Assembly (NCBI RefSeq): GCF_019720915.1
Contig: NZ_JAHKSI010000001.1
Coordinates: 558,001-622,000, forward strand
Origin: Alkalihalobacillus sp. TS-13
Lineage (GTDB): Bacteria > Bacillota > Bacilli > Bacillales > Fictibacillaceae
DNA: 64,000 bases
Direction of reading: 5' to 3'
Each line of letters starts with the position of its first letter. Position 1 is the stretch's first letter. Positions 54,042 through 62,403 of this stretch are shown here, one piece after another. Position numbers and translations under genes: made by a program. Below the pieces are notes generated by a model. It was not told the DNA's origin. It did no database searches and was given only the letters and a program-made list of their open reading frames with translations.

Positions 54042-54463
54042 ATTTCTTTTTTCATCGCTACATGCGGAATTCCGGCATCCATAAAGATATCAGAATAAGT
54101 GTGATACCCTAGTGATTTGTAGAAATTTTCCGCGTGAGTCTGAGCATAGAGGACGAACTTTCTACAGTTCTTATCGGCAGCAGTCCGTTCTAATCCCTGC
54201 ATCAGCTGTTTCCCAGCGCCTGTACCTCTGTACTCCTTCAAGACACAAACTCGTTCCACCTTACCATAATCCTCTACAAACCTTAACCGTGCAGCACCGA
54301 TCGTCTTATGATCATCATTATAGAGGACAAAGTGAATGGACTCGGACTCAAACTCGTCTATTTCTTCTTCCTCAGTCACTTTCTGCTCAAGAATGAATAC
54401 TTTTTTTCGTACAGAAAAAGCATCCTCCATTTGTTGGTCATTCTTCACAACTTCCACTTTCAA
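54038..54463 (-). CDS. yjcF: GNAT acetyltransferase (YjcF)
   Basis: Acetyl-CoA-dependent acetyltransferase (141 aa). VRKKVFILEQKV at the N-terminus, then IGAARLRF, and the acetyl-CoA loop VLKEYRGTGAGKQLM (RGxGxG/A). The C-terminus has LYAQTHAENFYKSLGY. Substrate unknown. It sits 5 nt after yjcG and is the last gene of a yjcH-yjcG-yjcF run, the same order as in B. subtilis. Confidence 0.9.
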   Translation of the reverse strand: MKVEVVKNDQQMEDAFSVRKKVFILEQKVTEEEEIDEFESESIHFVLYNDDHKTIGAARLRFVEDYGKVERVCVLKEYRGTGAGKQLMQGLERTAADKNCRKFVLYAQTHAENFYKSLGYHTYSDIFMDAGIPHVAMKKEI

Positions 54464-54468
54464 TTTGA

Positions 54469-54987
54469 TCAGCGGACCTTTCCTAGATGGAAGGTTTCAT
54501 AGACAGTCCAGGAACCGTTTTCGAGTTGATAGAGCAATTGAAAGCGATCAACCTCTTCAGTATGATCGATATCCATCATTTTAAGCGATTCCAGAACATC
54601 ATGATGCTCTTCGTCTGAAAGCTTTTGAGCGAGTGTGATATGTGGAACGAAGTTATAAGGTCGTTCACTATATAATTCTTCTTGATGCAATTGTTCATGC
54701 AGCTTCCTTAACTTCTCCTGTTCTTTTACTTTAAAATAGATGACATTATTGACAGGATGAAATGATCCTACTTTATATACATGTAAAGTGAAAGGTTGGA
54801 TATTATCAGAGATTTCATGGATTTGTAGAGCTAATTCTTTCAATTCATTTTCGTCCTCGACTTGGAAAGGTTCTTTTAATGTCAAATGAGGAGCGATCAA
54901 TGCATAGTGTGGATCATAACGCTTACGATATGAATTTACCAGATCTTGTAGTTTTTTCGATGGGAAAATCGCAATGCCGTATTTCAT
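54469..54987 (-). CDS. yjcG: 2H phosphoesterase-family protein (YjcG)
   Basis: A 172-residue protein of the 2'-5' RNA ligase-like (LigT/2H) superfamily. The two H-x-T/S-like motifs are seen as PHLTLKEPF and PHITLAQKL, about 85 residues apart. Substrate unknown. ATG 54987 right after GAGGAGGG begins MKYGIAIFPSK and is preferred to the upstream start at 55014. Confidence 0.9.
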   Translation of the reverse strand: MKYGIAIFPSKKLQDLVNSYRKRYDPHYALIAPHLTLKEPFQVEDENELKELALQIHEISDNIQPFTLHVYKVGSFHPVNNVIYFKVKEQEKLRKLHEQLHQEELYSERPYNFVPHITLAQKLSDEEHHDVLESLKMMDIDHTEEVDRFQLLYQLENGSWTVYETFHLGKVR

Positions 54988-55098
54988 AATTACCCTCCTC
55001 TTACTAGATAACAATCATGTTGTTTGTCGAACTTAATCTATTATAGCAAATTTTCTTACTATTTCATACTAATACAAAGTCTCATTTTTCCGGTGGTA

Positions 55099-55824
55099 TT
55101 AGTCTGAAAACATGAATTTCAACGCTTTTGGAATGTCAGGTTGCCAAAACTTCCAACTATGCCCGCCTTCAAATTCTTCATAATGGTAGTCAAATGACAT
55201 TTCTGAAAACAACTGATTCAATTCTCGGTTCGGTTCGATGAAATTTTTCACCTGCCCATTAGTCGTTTCGACATCCGTTTCTTGCTTTCCTGCCACATGA
55301 TAAACGGAGAGAAGGGAAGGGTCTTTCATTTCTGAAACATCTTTTAGGACTACGTCATCAACATATGGTGACTGCAAAATGACTTTACCAAATGTCCTCG
55401 GATAAGCTGCTGCTGTTTGTAAAGAAACAGTTGCCCCGAGAGAATCACCGATCAACACTCTAGCACTTGCGAGTTCAAGAGTTGAATACTCAGCTTCGAC
55501 AAATGGAACAAGTTCATTCACAAGAAAACGGACATATTGAGATTGCTGTTCACCTGAAGGATGATATTTCTTCCTGCGGTCTTGTACGTCCTTATATGGA
55601 ATTCCAACGATGATAAATTCATCGATTTCACCATCACCAAATAATTCTTCAGAAGTGCGTGCCAGCCTGCCTAATCTAAAGTAGTCATCTCCATCCTGTG
55701 CAATCAACACCTGGTATCTTAACAACGGGGTATAGGAAGGAGGAAGATAGACAAGCAATTTTATTTCTTCATCTAAAAATTCACTTTTGATGAATCTATC
55801 TTCTGTCGTTCCTTTTTGTTTCAT
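55099..55824 (-). CDS. yjcH: Esterase/alpha-beta hydrolase (YjcH)
   Basis: Putative esterase (241 aa) of the esterase-D/Fes-like fold. The nucleophile elbow is GDSLGAT, preceded by IGDSLGATVSL and DEFIIVGIP; the catalytic His is in EGGHSWKFW near the C-terminus. Substrate not known. The run yjcH-yjcG-yjcF matches B. subtilis. ATG 55824 lies 10 nt from GGAGG; TTG 55830 is the alternative. Confidence 0.88.
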   Translation of the reverse strand: MKQKGTTEDRFIKSEFLDEEIKLLVYLPPSYTPLLRYQVLIAQDGDDYFRLGRLARTSEELFGDGEIDEFIIVGIPYKDVQDRRKKYHPSGEQQSQYVRFLVNELVPFVEAEYSTLELASARVLIGDSLGATVSLQTAAAYPRTFGKVILQSPYVDDVVLKDVSEMKDPSLLSVYHVAGKQETDVETTNGQVKNFIEPNRELNQLFSEMSFDYHYEEFEGGHSWKFWQPDIPKALKFMFSD

Positions 55825-55861
55825 ATCCAATCATCCTCCATATACGTTAAGCACATTTTTA

Positions 55862-55951
55862 ACATTTAAAGAAAGTATAAATACTTTCTTCAATATAAGG
55901 GCAACTAAGGCTAAGCCTGCGCTAAGGCTTGGCTTAGCCAAGTTTTCTTTA
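55862..55951 (+). repeat. R1 repeat copy
   Basis: ACATTTAAAGAAAGTATAAA to AGTTTTCTTTA. Nearly identical to the copy at 56.6 kb; the two are direct repeats around the PgpA-like gene. Confidence 0.88.
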
Positions 55952-56029
55952 TCTGAGATACATTCTATCATAAATGATATAATGAAGATAAGTGTATGAA
56001 AAGGAAGTCATAGAGAGAGGAGACCGACT

Positions 56030-56584
56030 ATGAAAAAACGAATTCACAGTAACGAAGTGAAAGCTGCAACAATGAACCTTTTAAAGGAACGAGGGGTCAG
56101 TATGATGGATGTTGCAGAGATCGTTTATGATATGCAGAGTCCATATGCTCCTGGTTTGAAAATGGATGATTGCATTGAAAGCGTTGAAGCTGTACTTGAG
56201 AAAAGAGAAATGCAACATGCCCTGTTAGTCGGAATTGAATTAGATAAACTAGCCGAACAAAACAAATTATCTGAGCCGCTCCAGTCGATTGTCGAAACGG
56301 ACGAGGGGTTATTTGGTATCGATGAAACCATTGCGATGGGAGCGGTCTTCGGGTATGGAAGTATCGCGATTACGACGTTCGGTCATCTGGATAAGCAAAA
56401 GGTTGGTATCATTGAAAAGTTGGATACGAAACGTGGGAAGGGTGTCCATACCTTCTTAGATGATCTGGTCGCAAGTTTAGCTGCTAATGCTTCCAGCCGT
56501 TTAGCCCACCGAATAAGAGACCGTGAAGAAAATCTGAAAGAAGATGAAATCCGTAAGAGAGACGAAGAAGAGAGAATCGGTTGA
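56030..56584 (+). CDS. Phosphatidylglycerophosphatase A-like protein (YutG/YpjQ family)
   Basis: A 184-residue protein of the PgpA-like family found in Bacillus, most likely a phosphatidylglycerophosphatase or a relative. Landmarks are DVAEIVYDMQSPYAPG, DETIAMGAVFGYGSIAITTFG and GVHTFLDDLVASLAANASSRLAH. Unlike E. coli PgpA no strong membrane helices are obvious. ATG 56030 follows GAGAGGAG. It is bracketed by two direct R1 copies. Confidence 0.8.
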   Translation: MKKRIHSNEVKAATMNLLKERGVSMMDVAEIVYDMQSPYAPGLKMDDCIESVEAVLEKREMQHALLVGIELDKLAEQNKLSEPLQSIVETDEGLFGIDETIAMGAVFGYGSIAITTFGHLDKQKVGIIEKLDTKRGKGVHTFLDDLVASLAANASSRLAHRIRDREENLKEDEIRKRDEEERIG

Positions 56585-56630
56585 TAAATGGAGGTTGGCC
56601 AAAGCCTTAACTCAGGTCAACCTTTCCTTC

Positions 56631-56720
56631 ACATTTAAAGAAAGTATAAATACTTTCTTCAATATAAGGGCAACTAAGGCTCAGCCTGCGCTAAGGCTTG
56701 ACTTTGCCAAGTTTTCTTTA
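56631..56720 (+). repeat. R1 repeat copy
   Basis: ACATTTAAAGAAAGTATAA to GCCAAGTTTTCTTTA, almost the same as the copy at 55.9 kb. Confidence 0.88.
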
Positions 56721-56738
56721 AAACATTTAAAAAAGTTA

Positions 56739-56767
56739 TTGACAAAACAATTGATTATACGTATAGT
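56739..56767 (+). promoter_or_regulatory. SigA promoter of tRNA-Val
   Basis: TTGACA, 17-bp spacer, TATAGT; the tRNA begins 36 nt after the -10. Confidence 0.85.
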
Positions 56768-56802
56768 AATACTTGTCCGTTAAAAAAGTTCCAACACAAA
56801 AT

Positions 56803-56878
56803 GATCCGTTAGCTCAGTTGGGAGAGCGCCACCTTGACAGGGTGGAGGTCACTGGTTCGAGCCCAGTACGGGTCACCA
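56803..56878 (+). tRNA. tRNA-Val(GAC)
   Basis: A 76-nt tRNA with encoded CCA. The acceptor stem GATCCGT pairs with ACGGGTC (one T-G). The anticodon stem CCACC/GGTGG encloses the loop TTGACAG, giving anticodon GAC (valine codons GUC/GUU). The T arm has GGTTCGAGCC. It is a single gene with its own promoter and terminator, away from rRNA. Confidence 0.95.
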
Positions 56879-56889
56879 TACATACGATA

Positions 56890-56931
56890 ACCAAACCATG
56901 AAGCACAGAAATGTGTTACATGGTTTTTTAA
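56890..56931 (+). terminator. Terminator after tRNA-Val
   Basis: AAACCATG and CATGGTTT pair around AAGCACAGAAATGTGTTA, followed by a T-run. Confidence 0.75.
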
Positions 56932-56973
56932 TATCAGTACTTAAATAGTGTTATTGATTCAAGAAAAATTACC

Positions 56974-57396
56974 TTAAGTGAAATTCGCGACACTCTAGCG
57001 GGAAAAGCGAGCCAAGCGTGACCCCACTGCGAATTAAGGATGTTCGACTAACAGCCACCACATCCTGTGGTGAACGTTAGTCGAAACCAAGCTTCAAAGT
57101 ATTCTCATCGCAGACACGAAAATGATTTCATTTTTGTGTTGAGATCCTGTGCAAGTGAGCGAGGAGGCTTGCGGAAGTAGGTAAATGCAGAAAGTGATGT
57201 CTAGCTCAGCGACCAGTCACTTAGATCACTTCAAACTTCCTGCGGCGGTCGACACATTGATTGACACCCTTTGAGTGAGCCCACGCAGAACCAAGTCTTT
57301 GTTTGGTTCGAGCCTCCTCGTCCGTTTTCCAGTGACCTTCGTGACAAATCGGATCGCTTCCGCTTTTCGTTTGCCCGCGGAAAGGGAATGAATTTT
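56974..57396 (-). repeat. R3 element inserted in an R2 copy
   Basis: An R2 copy is split: left arm TAAGTGAAATTCGCGACACTC, right arm TTTGCCCGCGGAAAGGGAATG. Between them lies an R3 element of about 310-340 bp in the orientation opposite to that at 10.9 kb. It has the TTCGACTAAC...GTTAGTCGAA stem around CCACCACA/TGTGGTG, the ACACGAAAATGA/TCATTTTTGTGT hairpin, and CACGCAGAACCAAGTCTTTG with GTTTGGTTCGAGCCTCCTCG. It fills the gap between tRNA-Val and the GT2 gene; no coding sequence is seen. Confidence 0.85.
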
Positions 57397-57442
57397 TCAA
57401 AGATCAACAATTAATAAATATAAAGCCAAAATCATTAAACAC

Positions 57443-58441
57443 TCATCCCCAGTAGCCAGCCCAAATTTTGAAAAGATTCTTGTTAATTTCCATTCCTTTA
57501 TCCTCAAGAGCTTGAATCGTGTTATTGAATTGAAGTCCTTCCAATACGATCACCCCATCGATTTTATTTTCATGAAAAAGACGATAGATTTTTTCGCTGG
57601 TATCAGAAGCAGTCGTTTTTATATAGCTGTAAACCTTCAAATTACTGAGCAAAGATACTTCCTTGAATTCGTTGCAAGCTTGGGAACTACCCAGAACAAT
57701 GAAATGTGGATTACGTTCTGAATCTCGCACTTCCTTTACAGTCTTTTTAATATATTTTGAAGCAACGACCCAATCTTCATTATAGGGTTGTTTTTTCTTG
57801 CTTATGGAATCAGCATGTATTCTGTATTGATAAAGTTTCTTGTTGATTTTGTGGATCGGACCTACTTCAAACATCCTCATCCACAAATCGTAATCATAGC
57901 AAATTTTATAAGAGGAATCATAACCGCCCACTTCCTCAAAGACTTTCTTTGAAAAAAGGACGGATCCATGACATAAAGGGTTGATGTAGAATCTGTAAGC
58001 TTTCATATGATCACTTGAAACGAGAAAATTACCGAATTCTTCAGTACGTAATCGTTTAGACGGAATTTCCTCATTACCGCTCATGCATTTTCTTAGTGTC
58101 CCGAGTGCTGCTAGATGAGGATGTTCTTGTACATAAGCTGCTTGTTCTTCCAGTCGGGTGGGCATGCTTAAGTCATCTGCATCTTGGATGGCGATCCAAT
58201 CTCCCGAAGCATTTTTGATCGCAATGTTTAAAGCATTCGCAGCACCTCTATTTTCAGGAATATGGGTGATCCGGACTCTGGAATCTTGTATTCCTTTCAA
58301 AATCTCAGCGGTATTATCGAGAGAACCATCATTGACGATGATGAATTCAAAGTCCTTATATGATTGATTTAAAATGCTTTCTATCGCTTCTTGTAAATAA
58401 CGTTCTCCATTGTATACAGCCATTACGACAGAAAAGAGCAT
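57443..58441 (-). CDS. GT2 glycosyltransferase with an extra C-terminal domain
   Basis: A 332-residue protein. Residues 1-235 are a GT2 domain: FSVVMAVYNGERYLQEAIESI, VNDGSLDNTAE, IQDADDLSMP (DxD) and YDYDLWMRMFE. Residues 245-332 form a small Rossmann-like alpha/beta domain (HFIVLGSSQACNEF, KVYSYIKTTASDTSE, IDGVIVLEGLQF) that is not part of GT2. ATG 58441 follows GAGGAGA. It stands alone, 7 kb from the main island, and is likely a further surface-glycan enzyme. Confidence 0.83.
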   Translation of the reverse strand: MLFSVVMAVYNGERYLQEAIESILNQSYKDFEFIIVNDGSLDNTAEILKGIQDSRVRITHIPENRGAANALNIAIKNASGDWIAIQDADDLSMPTRLEEQAAYVQEHPHLAALGTLRKCMSGNEEIPSKRLRTEEFGNFLVSSDHMKAYRFYINPLCHGSVLFSKKVFEEVGGYDSSYKICYDYDLWMRMFEVGPIHKINKKLYQYRIHADSISKKKQPYNEDWVVASKYIKKTVKEVRDSERNPHFIVLGSSQACNEFKEVSLLSNLKVYSYIKTTASDTSEKIYRLFHENKIDGVIVLEGLQFNNTIQALEDKGMEINKNLFKIWAGYWG

Positions 58442-58525
58442 ATCAAGTCTCCTCACTCATTTTTGTAGTATGTATATTACTTCATTTACTGTATATGTCA
58501 CTACAGGGGATGAATGCAAAAAGGA

Positions 58526-58562
58526 AACCTCTCCGATACTTAGATCGAAGAGGTTTTATTTA
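58526..58562 (+). terminator. Hairpin terminator
   Basis: AAACCTCT-CGAT and ATCG-AGAGGTTT pair around a short loop, with TTATTT following. No plus-strand gene ends immediately upstream, so its role is unclear. Confidence 0.45.
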
Positions 58563-58690
58563 TACCACAACTTTTTTGAAGTGTGGGAATGAGTAAATTG
58601 GGGAATAGTTGTCTTCATAAAGATCTGCCCAATTTTAATCTTTGAAATGCTTTTTTAAGATCATATGACCCTATTTCAATATATTTATAA

Positions 58691-58864
58691 TCAGGAAATC
58701 TTGAGTTTGTTCAAGTTTCGTTCACGAATGTTGTTTGCTAAATGTAGTTGTAGAAGCTTGTCCAACTCTTGGCTGCATTTAAGGGTTTCGCTAGATGACA
58801 TGCCATAAACGCGAGCTGTCTCTAGCATTTGTTCTCTTTTTCGTTCGATTGTGTAAACTAACAT
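58691..58864 (-). CDS. Spo0E-like aspartyl-phosphate phosphatase
   Basis: A 57-residue protein of the Spo0E family, which dephosphorylates Spo0A~P and delays sporulation. The two-helix hairpin carries ERKREQMLETARVYG and the family signature SQELDKLL. ATG 58864 follows GGAGGT at 6 nt and is preferred over the longer open frame. Typical lone-gene arrangement. Confidence 0.88.
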   Translation of the reverse strand: MLVYTIERKREQMLETARVYGMSSSETLKCSQELDKLLQLHLANNIRERNLNKLKIS

Positions 58865-59039
58865 TTTTTTACCTCCATACCTAAGTTTCGAGTTGACCTT
58901 GTACATTATCTTACAAAAGCAAGATCTATGGAAGTCTTTCGCCGAAACTTCTAATGATTCGACAATAATAGAATAAAATTAACAAACGATACAAGCAGCA
59001 TTTAGATAAAAAGTCATAGATGGATTAGGAGATGATCGA

Positions 59040-60095
59040 ATGGGTAAACAAGAAGATTTTGAAAAGAAAAAGGGATTGCCACCTGGTTCATTAGTATATG
59101 TAGGGGATGAAGAGGCATCTTTTACAAAAGTCTCTTTGATCGATTATAAAGGTGAGGCATTAGAAGAAAAATCTGTCGATACGATCCAGGAAGCATTATC
59201 GTACGCAGAAACAGACAGCGTGACCTGGATTAACATCGAAGGTCTTCACAATAAGGACGTATTTAAAGGAGTCCGTGACGATTTCGGGGTGCATCCTTTG
59301 CTTATAGAAGACATATTGAATACAGAACATCGCCCGAAGATCAATGTGTTAGATAATTATGTGCTGATGATTTTGAAAATGGTCTGGTATGATCGTGAGG
59401 AAATTGATATTAATGAAGAACAGATCAGTATCATTGTAAAAGATCAAACGATTATCACTTTCCAGGAAAAAGAGGGGGATGTACTCGATCCTGTTCGGCA
59501 ATCAATTCGCCAGAATCTAGGGAATATCCGGAACACGAGTGCTGGGTATCTGGTCTATTCCATTTTAGATGCGATCGTCGACCAGTACTTGGTGGAATCT
59601 GAACGAATTTCATCTGATATCGAGGAGATAGAGGAGGAAATGGTTTTGCATCCCGATCAAACGGTTCTGCAAAAGATCTATAATTATAAGAATGTAGGGA
59701 TGTACCTTCGAAAACAGGTGTGGCCAGTGAAAGAAATCATAACAGGACTTGAAAAATCAAAAATCATTGATTTGAATACAGGCTTTTATCTTAAGGATGT
59801 ATCCGATCATGTCATTCATGTGATGGATATGGTGGAAATGACACGCTCGATGGCGACCAATCTTTTGGATGTCTATTTTTCAAGTGTAAGTAACAAAATG
59901 AATGAGGTTATGAAAGTATTGACGATCGTTTCAACGATTTTCATCCCGCTCACATTCATTGCCGGAATCTACGGGATGAACTTTGAGTATATGCCAGAAT
60001 TGAATGACAGATGGGCGTATCCGATCGTGTGGGGTGTCATGATTGCGATGACTTTGGGGATGATCATCTTTTTCAAAACAAAACGTTGGTTCTGA
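59040..60095 (+). CDS. corA: CorA-family magnesium/cobalt transporter
   Basis: Pentameric divalent-cation channel (351 aa). A large cytosolic N-domain (1-285) with HPLLIEDILNTEHRPK is followed by the long stalk helix and two C-terminal membrane helices; the first ends in the selectivity motif GIYGMNFEYMPEL (YGMNF), the second is ALGM-type, and a basic KTKRWF closes the protein. ATG 59040 follows TAGGAG. Confidence 0.96.
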   Translation: MGKQEDFEKKKGLPPGSLVYVGDEEASFTKVSLIDYKGEALEEKSVDTIQEALSYAETDSVTWINIEGLHNKDVFKGVRDDFGVHPLLIEDILNTEHRPKINVLDNYVLMILKMVWYDREEIDINEEQISIIVKDQTIITFQEKEGDVLDPVRQSIRQNLGNIRNTSAGYLVYSILDAIVDQYLVESERISSDIEEIEEEMVLHPDQTVLQKIYNYKNVGMYLRKQVWPVKEIITGLEKSKIIDLNTGFYLKDVSDHVIHVMDMVEMTRSMATNLLDVYFSSVSNKMNEVMKVLTIVSTIFIPLTFIAGIYGMNFEYMPELNDRWAYPIVWGVMIAMTLGMIIFFKTKRWF

Positions 60096-60189
60096 TGTAT
60101 TGTCTAACAAAAAAAGGAATAAAGTTGATATAATGGGAGGGCATAATTAATTAAGGCTGTTTTTGTCTAAAATGTGTTTTCTTTGTTAT

Positions 60190-60250
60190 TGTTATTTTTG
60201 CGAAATCAACTCCCTTTCTGCAGGCGATCTGTAAGCCTTAGATTTCGTAC
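60190..60250 (+). repeat. R2 fragment
   Basis: TTTGCGAAATCAACTCCCTTTC, then GCAGGCGATCTG and TTAGATTTCG: ends of an R2 copy with the core mostly lost. Confidence 0.5.
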
Positions 60251-60292
60251 AAAAATTTGAAAACAGCCTTAATACTAAACGGAAGTGAACCT

Positions 60293-61816
60293 ATGACGAA
60301 AGAAGATATTCTGACTGGAATCAAGGAAAAGACAACACTCAGGCCACTTGTTCTGGCAGCAGTCATATTAGCGATGTTTATGGCTGCCATTGAAGGTACG
60401 ATCGTTTCAACCGCCATGCCAAGCATCGTCGCTGATTTGGGCGGCTTCAGACTTTACAGCTGGGTGTTTTCAGCTTATCTGTTAATGCAGGCTGTAACGA
60501 TATTGATTTATGGAAAATTATCCGATTTGTTCGGTCGAAAACCCGTATTCACATTCGGAATCAGCATGTTCATGATTGGTTCGTTGATGTGCGGTTTTGC
60601 CGAGACGATGGAAATGCTCATCATCTCCCGTTTAATCCAGGGGTTTGGTGCTGGAGCAGTGATGCCGATCGCAACAACGATTGTCGGAGATATGTATACG
60701 ATGGAGGAACGGGCGAAAATCCAGGGGTATTTAGCAAGTGTATGGGGGATTTCAGCTGTTATTGGTCCAGCTTTAGGTGGGTTCATTGTCCTCTACTGGG
60801 AGTGGGCATGGGTTTTCTGGCTGAATATACCACTCGGCATCCTCGCGATATTGGGAACAAATTTATTTTTACATGAGGACATCGAGAAGAAGAAACACAA
60901 GATTGATTACATAGGCGCATTGTTGATTTTCGTTGCTGTTAGTAGTTTAATGATAGCGTTGATCCAAGGTGGTGTCTCACTTCCTTGGAAGTCCTGGCAA
61001 ATCGTCGGGTTGATTGGAACCTTTGCTGTAAGCTTCTTGTTATTCATCATCCAGGAGCGTCGTGCTGCTGAACCGACAATGCCACTCAGTATTTGGAAGG
61101 ATCGGTTGATTACATTAGCTAATCTTGCTTCACTGACCACTGGTGCAATTTTATTCGGTATTTCTTCTTTCTTACCGGCATATGTCCAGGGTGTCATGGA
61201 GGAGTCTCCTCTGGTAGCAGGTTTTACCCTTACGACCATGTCGATCGGCTGGCCGATTGCCTCTACATTGGCTGGAAGGCTGATCATAAAGCTAGGTTTC
61301 CGGACGGTGGCTCTCGGTGGAGGGATCGCACTTGTTTTGGGTTCGTTGTTTTTTGTTACGCTTGATCCGGCAAAAGGACCAATTTGGGCTGCTATCGGTT
61401 CTTTCATCATCGGTGTCGGAATGGGCCTCTCGACTACGACCTTTATCGTTTCTATCCAATCATCTGTAAACTGGGAAAAACGTGGAGTCGCAACAGCGTC
61501 AAACATGTTCATGAGGATCCTTGGAAGTGCGATCGGTGCAACGCTTTTAGGAGGTATTCTGAACAATCGGCTTCAAAATTACTTAGAGGAACATGGAGCG
61601 AATTTGAATGAATCATTATCAATTGATGCTGCAAACATCCTTCTGGAAAAATCGCAGCGGGACAAATTATCCCCAGAGACCCTTGAGATTTTACAAGAAG
61701 GTTTGACGTTTTCGCTTGATAGTGTCTATATCGGAGTGTGTATACTTGCGATCATAAGCTTTATGTTAATTGCTTTTCTCCCGAAGAAGGATGAGCAGAA
61801 GCCTGAACAGAAATAA
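60293..61816 (+). CDS. DHA2-family MFS drug exporter
   Basis: Proton-driven multidrug exporter of the EmrB/QacA type (507 aa, 14 membrane helices). The first helix carries MFMAAIEGTIVSTAMPSI, motif A is YGKLSDLFGRKPVF, and motif C is IGPALGGFIV. The gene is about the length of Bacillus Mdr/MdtP-like exporters. ATG 60293 after GGAAGTG is chosen over the open frame from 60257. No regulator is adjacent. Confidence 0.9.
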   Translation: MTKEDILTGIKEKTTLRPLVLAAVILAMFMAAIEGTIVSTAMPSIVADLGGFRLYSWVFSAYLLMQAVTILIYGKLSDLFGRKPVFTFGISMFMIGSLMCGFAETMEMLIISRLIQGFGAGAVMPIATTIVGDMYTMEERAKIQGYLASVWGISAVIGPALGGFIVLYWEWAWVFWLNIPLGILAILGTNLFLHEDIEKKKHKIDYIGALLIFVAVSSLMIALIQGGVSLPWKSWQIVGLIGTFAVSFLLFIIQERRAAEPTMPLSIWKDRLITLANLASLTTGAILFGISSFLPAYVQGVMEESPLVAGFTLTTMSIGWPIASTLAGRLIIKLGFRTVALGGGIALVLGSLFFVTLDPAKGPIWAAIGSFIIGVGMGLSTTTFIVSIQSSVNWEKRGVATASNMFMRILGSAIGATLLGGILNNRLQNYLEEHGANLNESLSIDAANILLEKSQRDKLSPETLEILQEGLTFSLDSVYIGVCILAIISFMLIAFLPKKDEQKPEQK

Positions 61817-61817
61817 A

Positions 61818-61943
61818 AGGAGGCTGTCCCAAAAGTGTCTGAGTCTCTCCGAACTTAACAACATTTTGAGAAAAATCGTGGTTTTGATCCAAAATGTTGT
61901 GTTGGAGGTGTCTGACACTTTTCTTTAAGGACAGCCCCCTTTT
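61818..61943 (+). repeat. Long imperfect palindrome, possible MITE or terminator
   Basis: GGAGGCTGTCCCAAAAGTGTC at the left and GACACTTTT, then GGACAGCCCCC at the right form inverted ends about 20 nt long. Inside, AACAACATTTTG pairs with CAAAATGTTGTG. It is followed by TTTTCC, so it could end transcription of the exporter. Confidence 0.6.
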
Positions 61944-61950
61944 CCTTACT

Positions 61951-62040
61951 ACTTAAAGAAAGTAAAAAATCCTGTCTTCAGTATAAGTGGCAACTATGGC
62001 TCAGCCTTCACTATGGCTTGGCTTTGCCCAGTTTTCTTTA
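61951..62040 (+). repeat. R1 repeat copy overlapping the end of a gene
   Basis: ACTTAAAGAAAGTAAAAAA to CCAGTTTTCTTTA. It encodes, in complement, the last 12 residues and the stop of the VOC-family gene. Confidence 0.85.
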
Positions 62041-62402
62041 TGTGTTTCAAGGAATTCAATTCGATTATGAAAAGGGTCGAAGAACGAAAAGCGTTTCATT
62101 CCAGGAATCTGAGTTTCCTCTTTGACTGTGACATCATGAGCTTGCAGATGATCTCTTACCCTATCGAGATCTGTTATTTCAAATGCAGGATGTCTCTTAC
62201 TTTTTTCCGTATAAGGTTCCGTACCGATATGCAATTCGATGTCCGCAACCTGGAACCATAAACCGCCATTCTTTTTCAATGCTTTCGGTTTTTCGATTTC
62301 AGTCATTCCCAACACCTCGCTGTAAAACTTGCGAGCTTCCTCTTCTTCCCCAGTGGGTATACAGATTTGAACATGATGAAGTCTTTTGAATTCAATTTTC
62401 AT
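62001..62402 (-). CDS. VOC/glyoxalase-family protein
   Basis: A 133-residue vicinal-oxygen-chelate protein. LHHVQICIPTGEEEEARKFY is the first half-motif; VADIELHIGTE and HPAFEITDLDRV follow, and FFDPFHNRIEFLE is the last metal-binding strand. The tail KENWAKPSHSEG lies wholly inside an R1 repeat, so the repeat replaced the original C-terminus. Substrate unknown. It is 1 nt after the TauE/SafE gene on the same strand. Confidence 0.88.
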   Translation of the reverse strand: MKIEFKRLHHVQICIPTGEEEEARKFYSEVLGMTEIEKPKALKKNGGLWFQVADIELHIGTEPYTEKSKRHPAFEITDLDRVRDHLQAHDVTVKEETQIPGMKRFSFFDPFHNRIEFLETHKENWAKPSHSEG

Positions 62403-62403
62403 C

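Noticed and set aside
56803-57396. Prophage or integrative element at tRNA-Val
   Set aside because: No integrase, attachment duplication or phage genes; the region beyond the tRNA is repeats R2 and R3.
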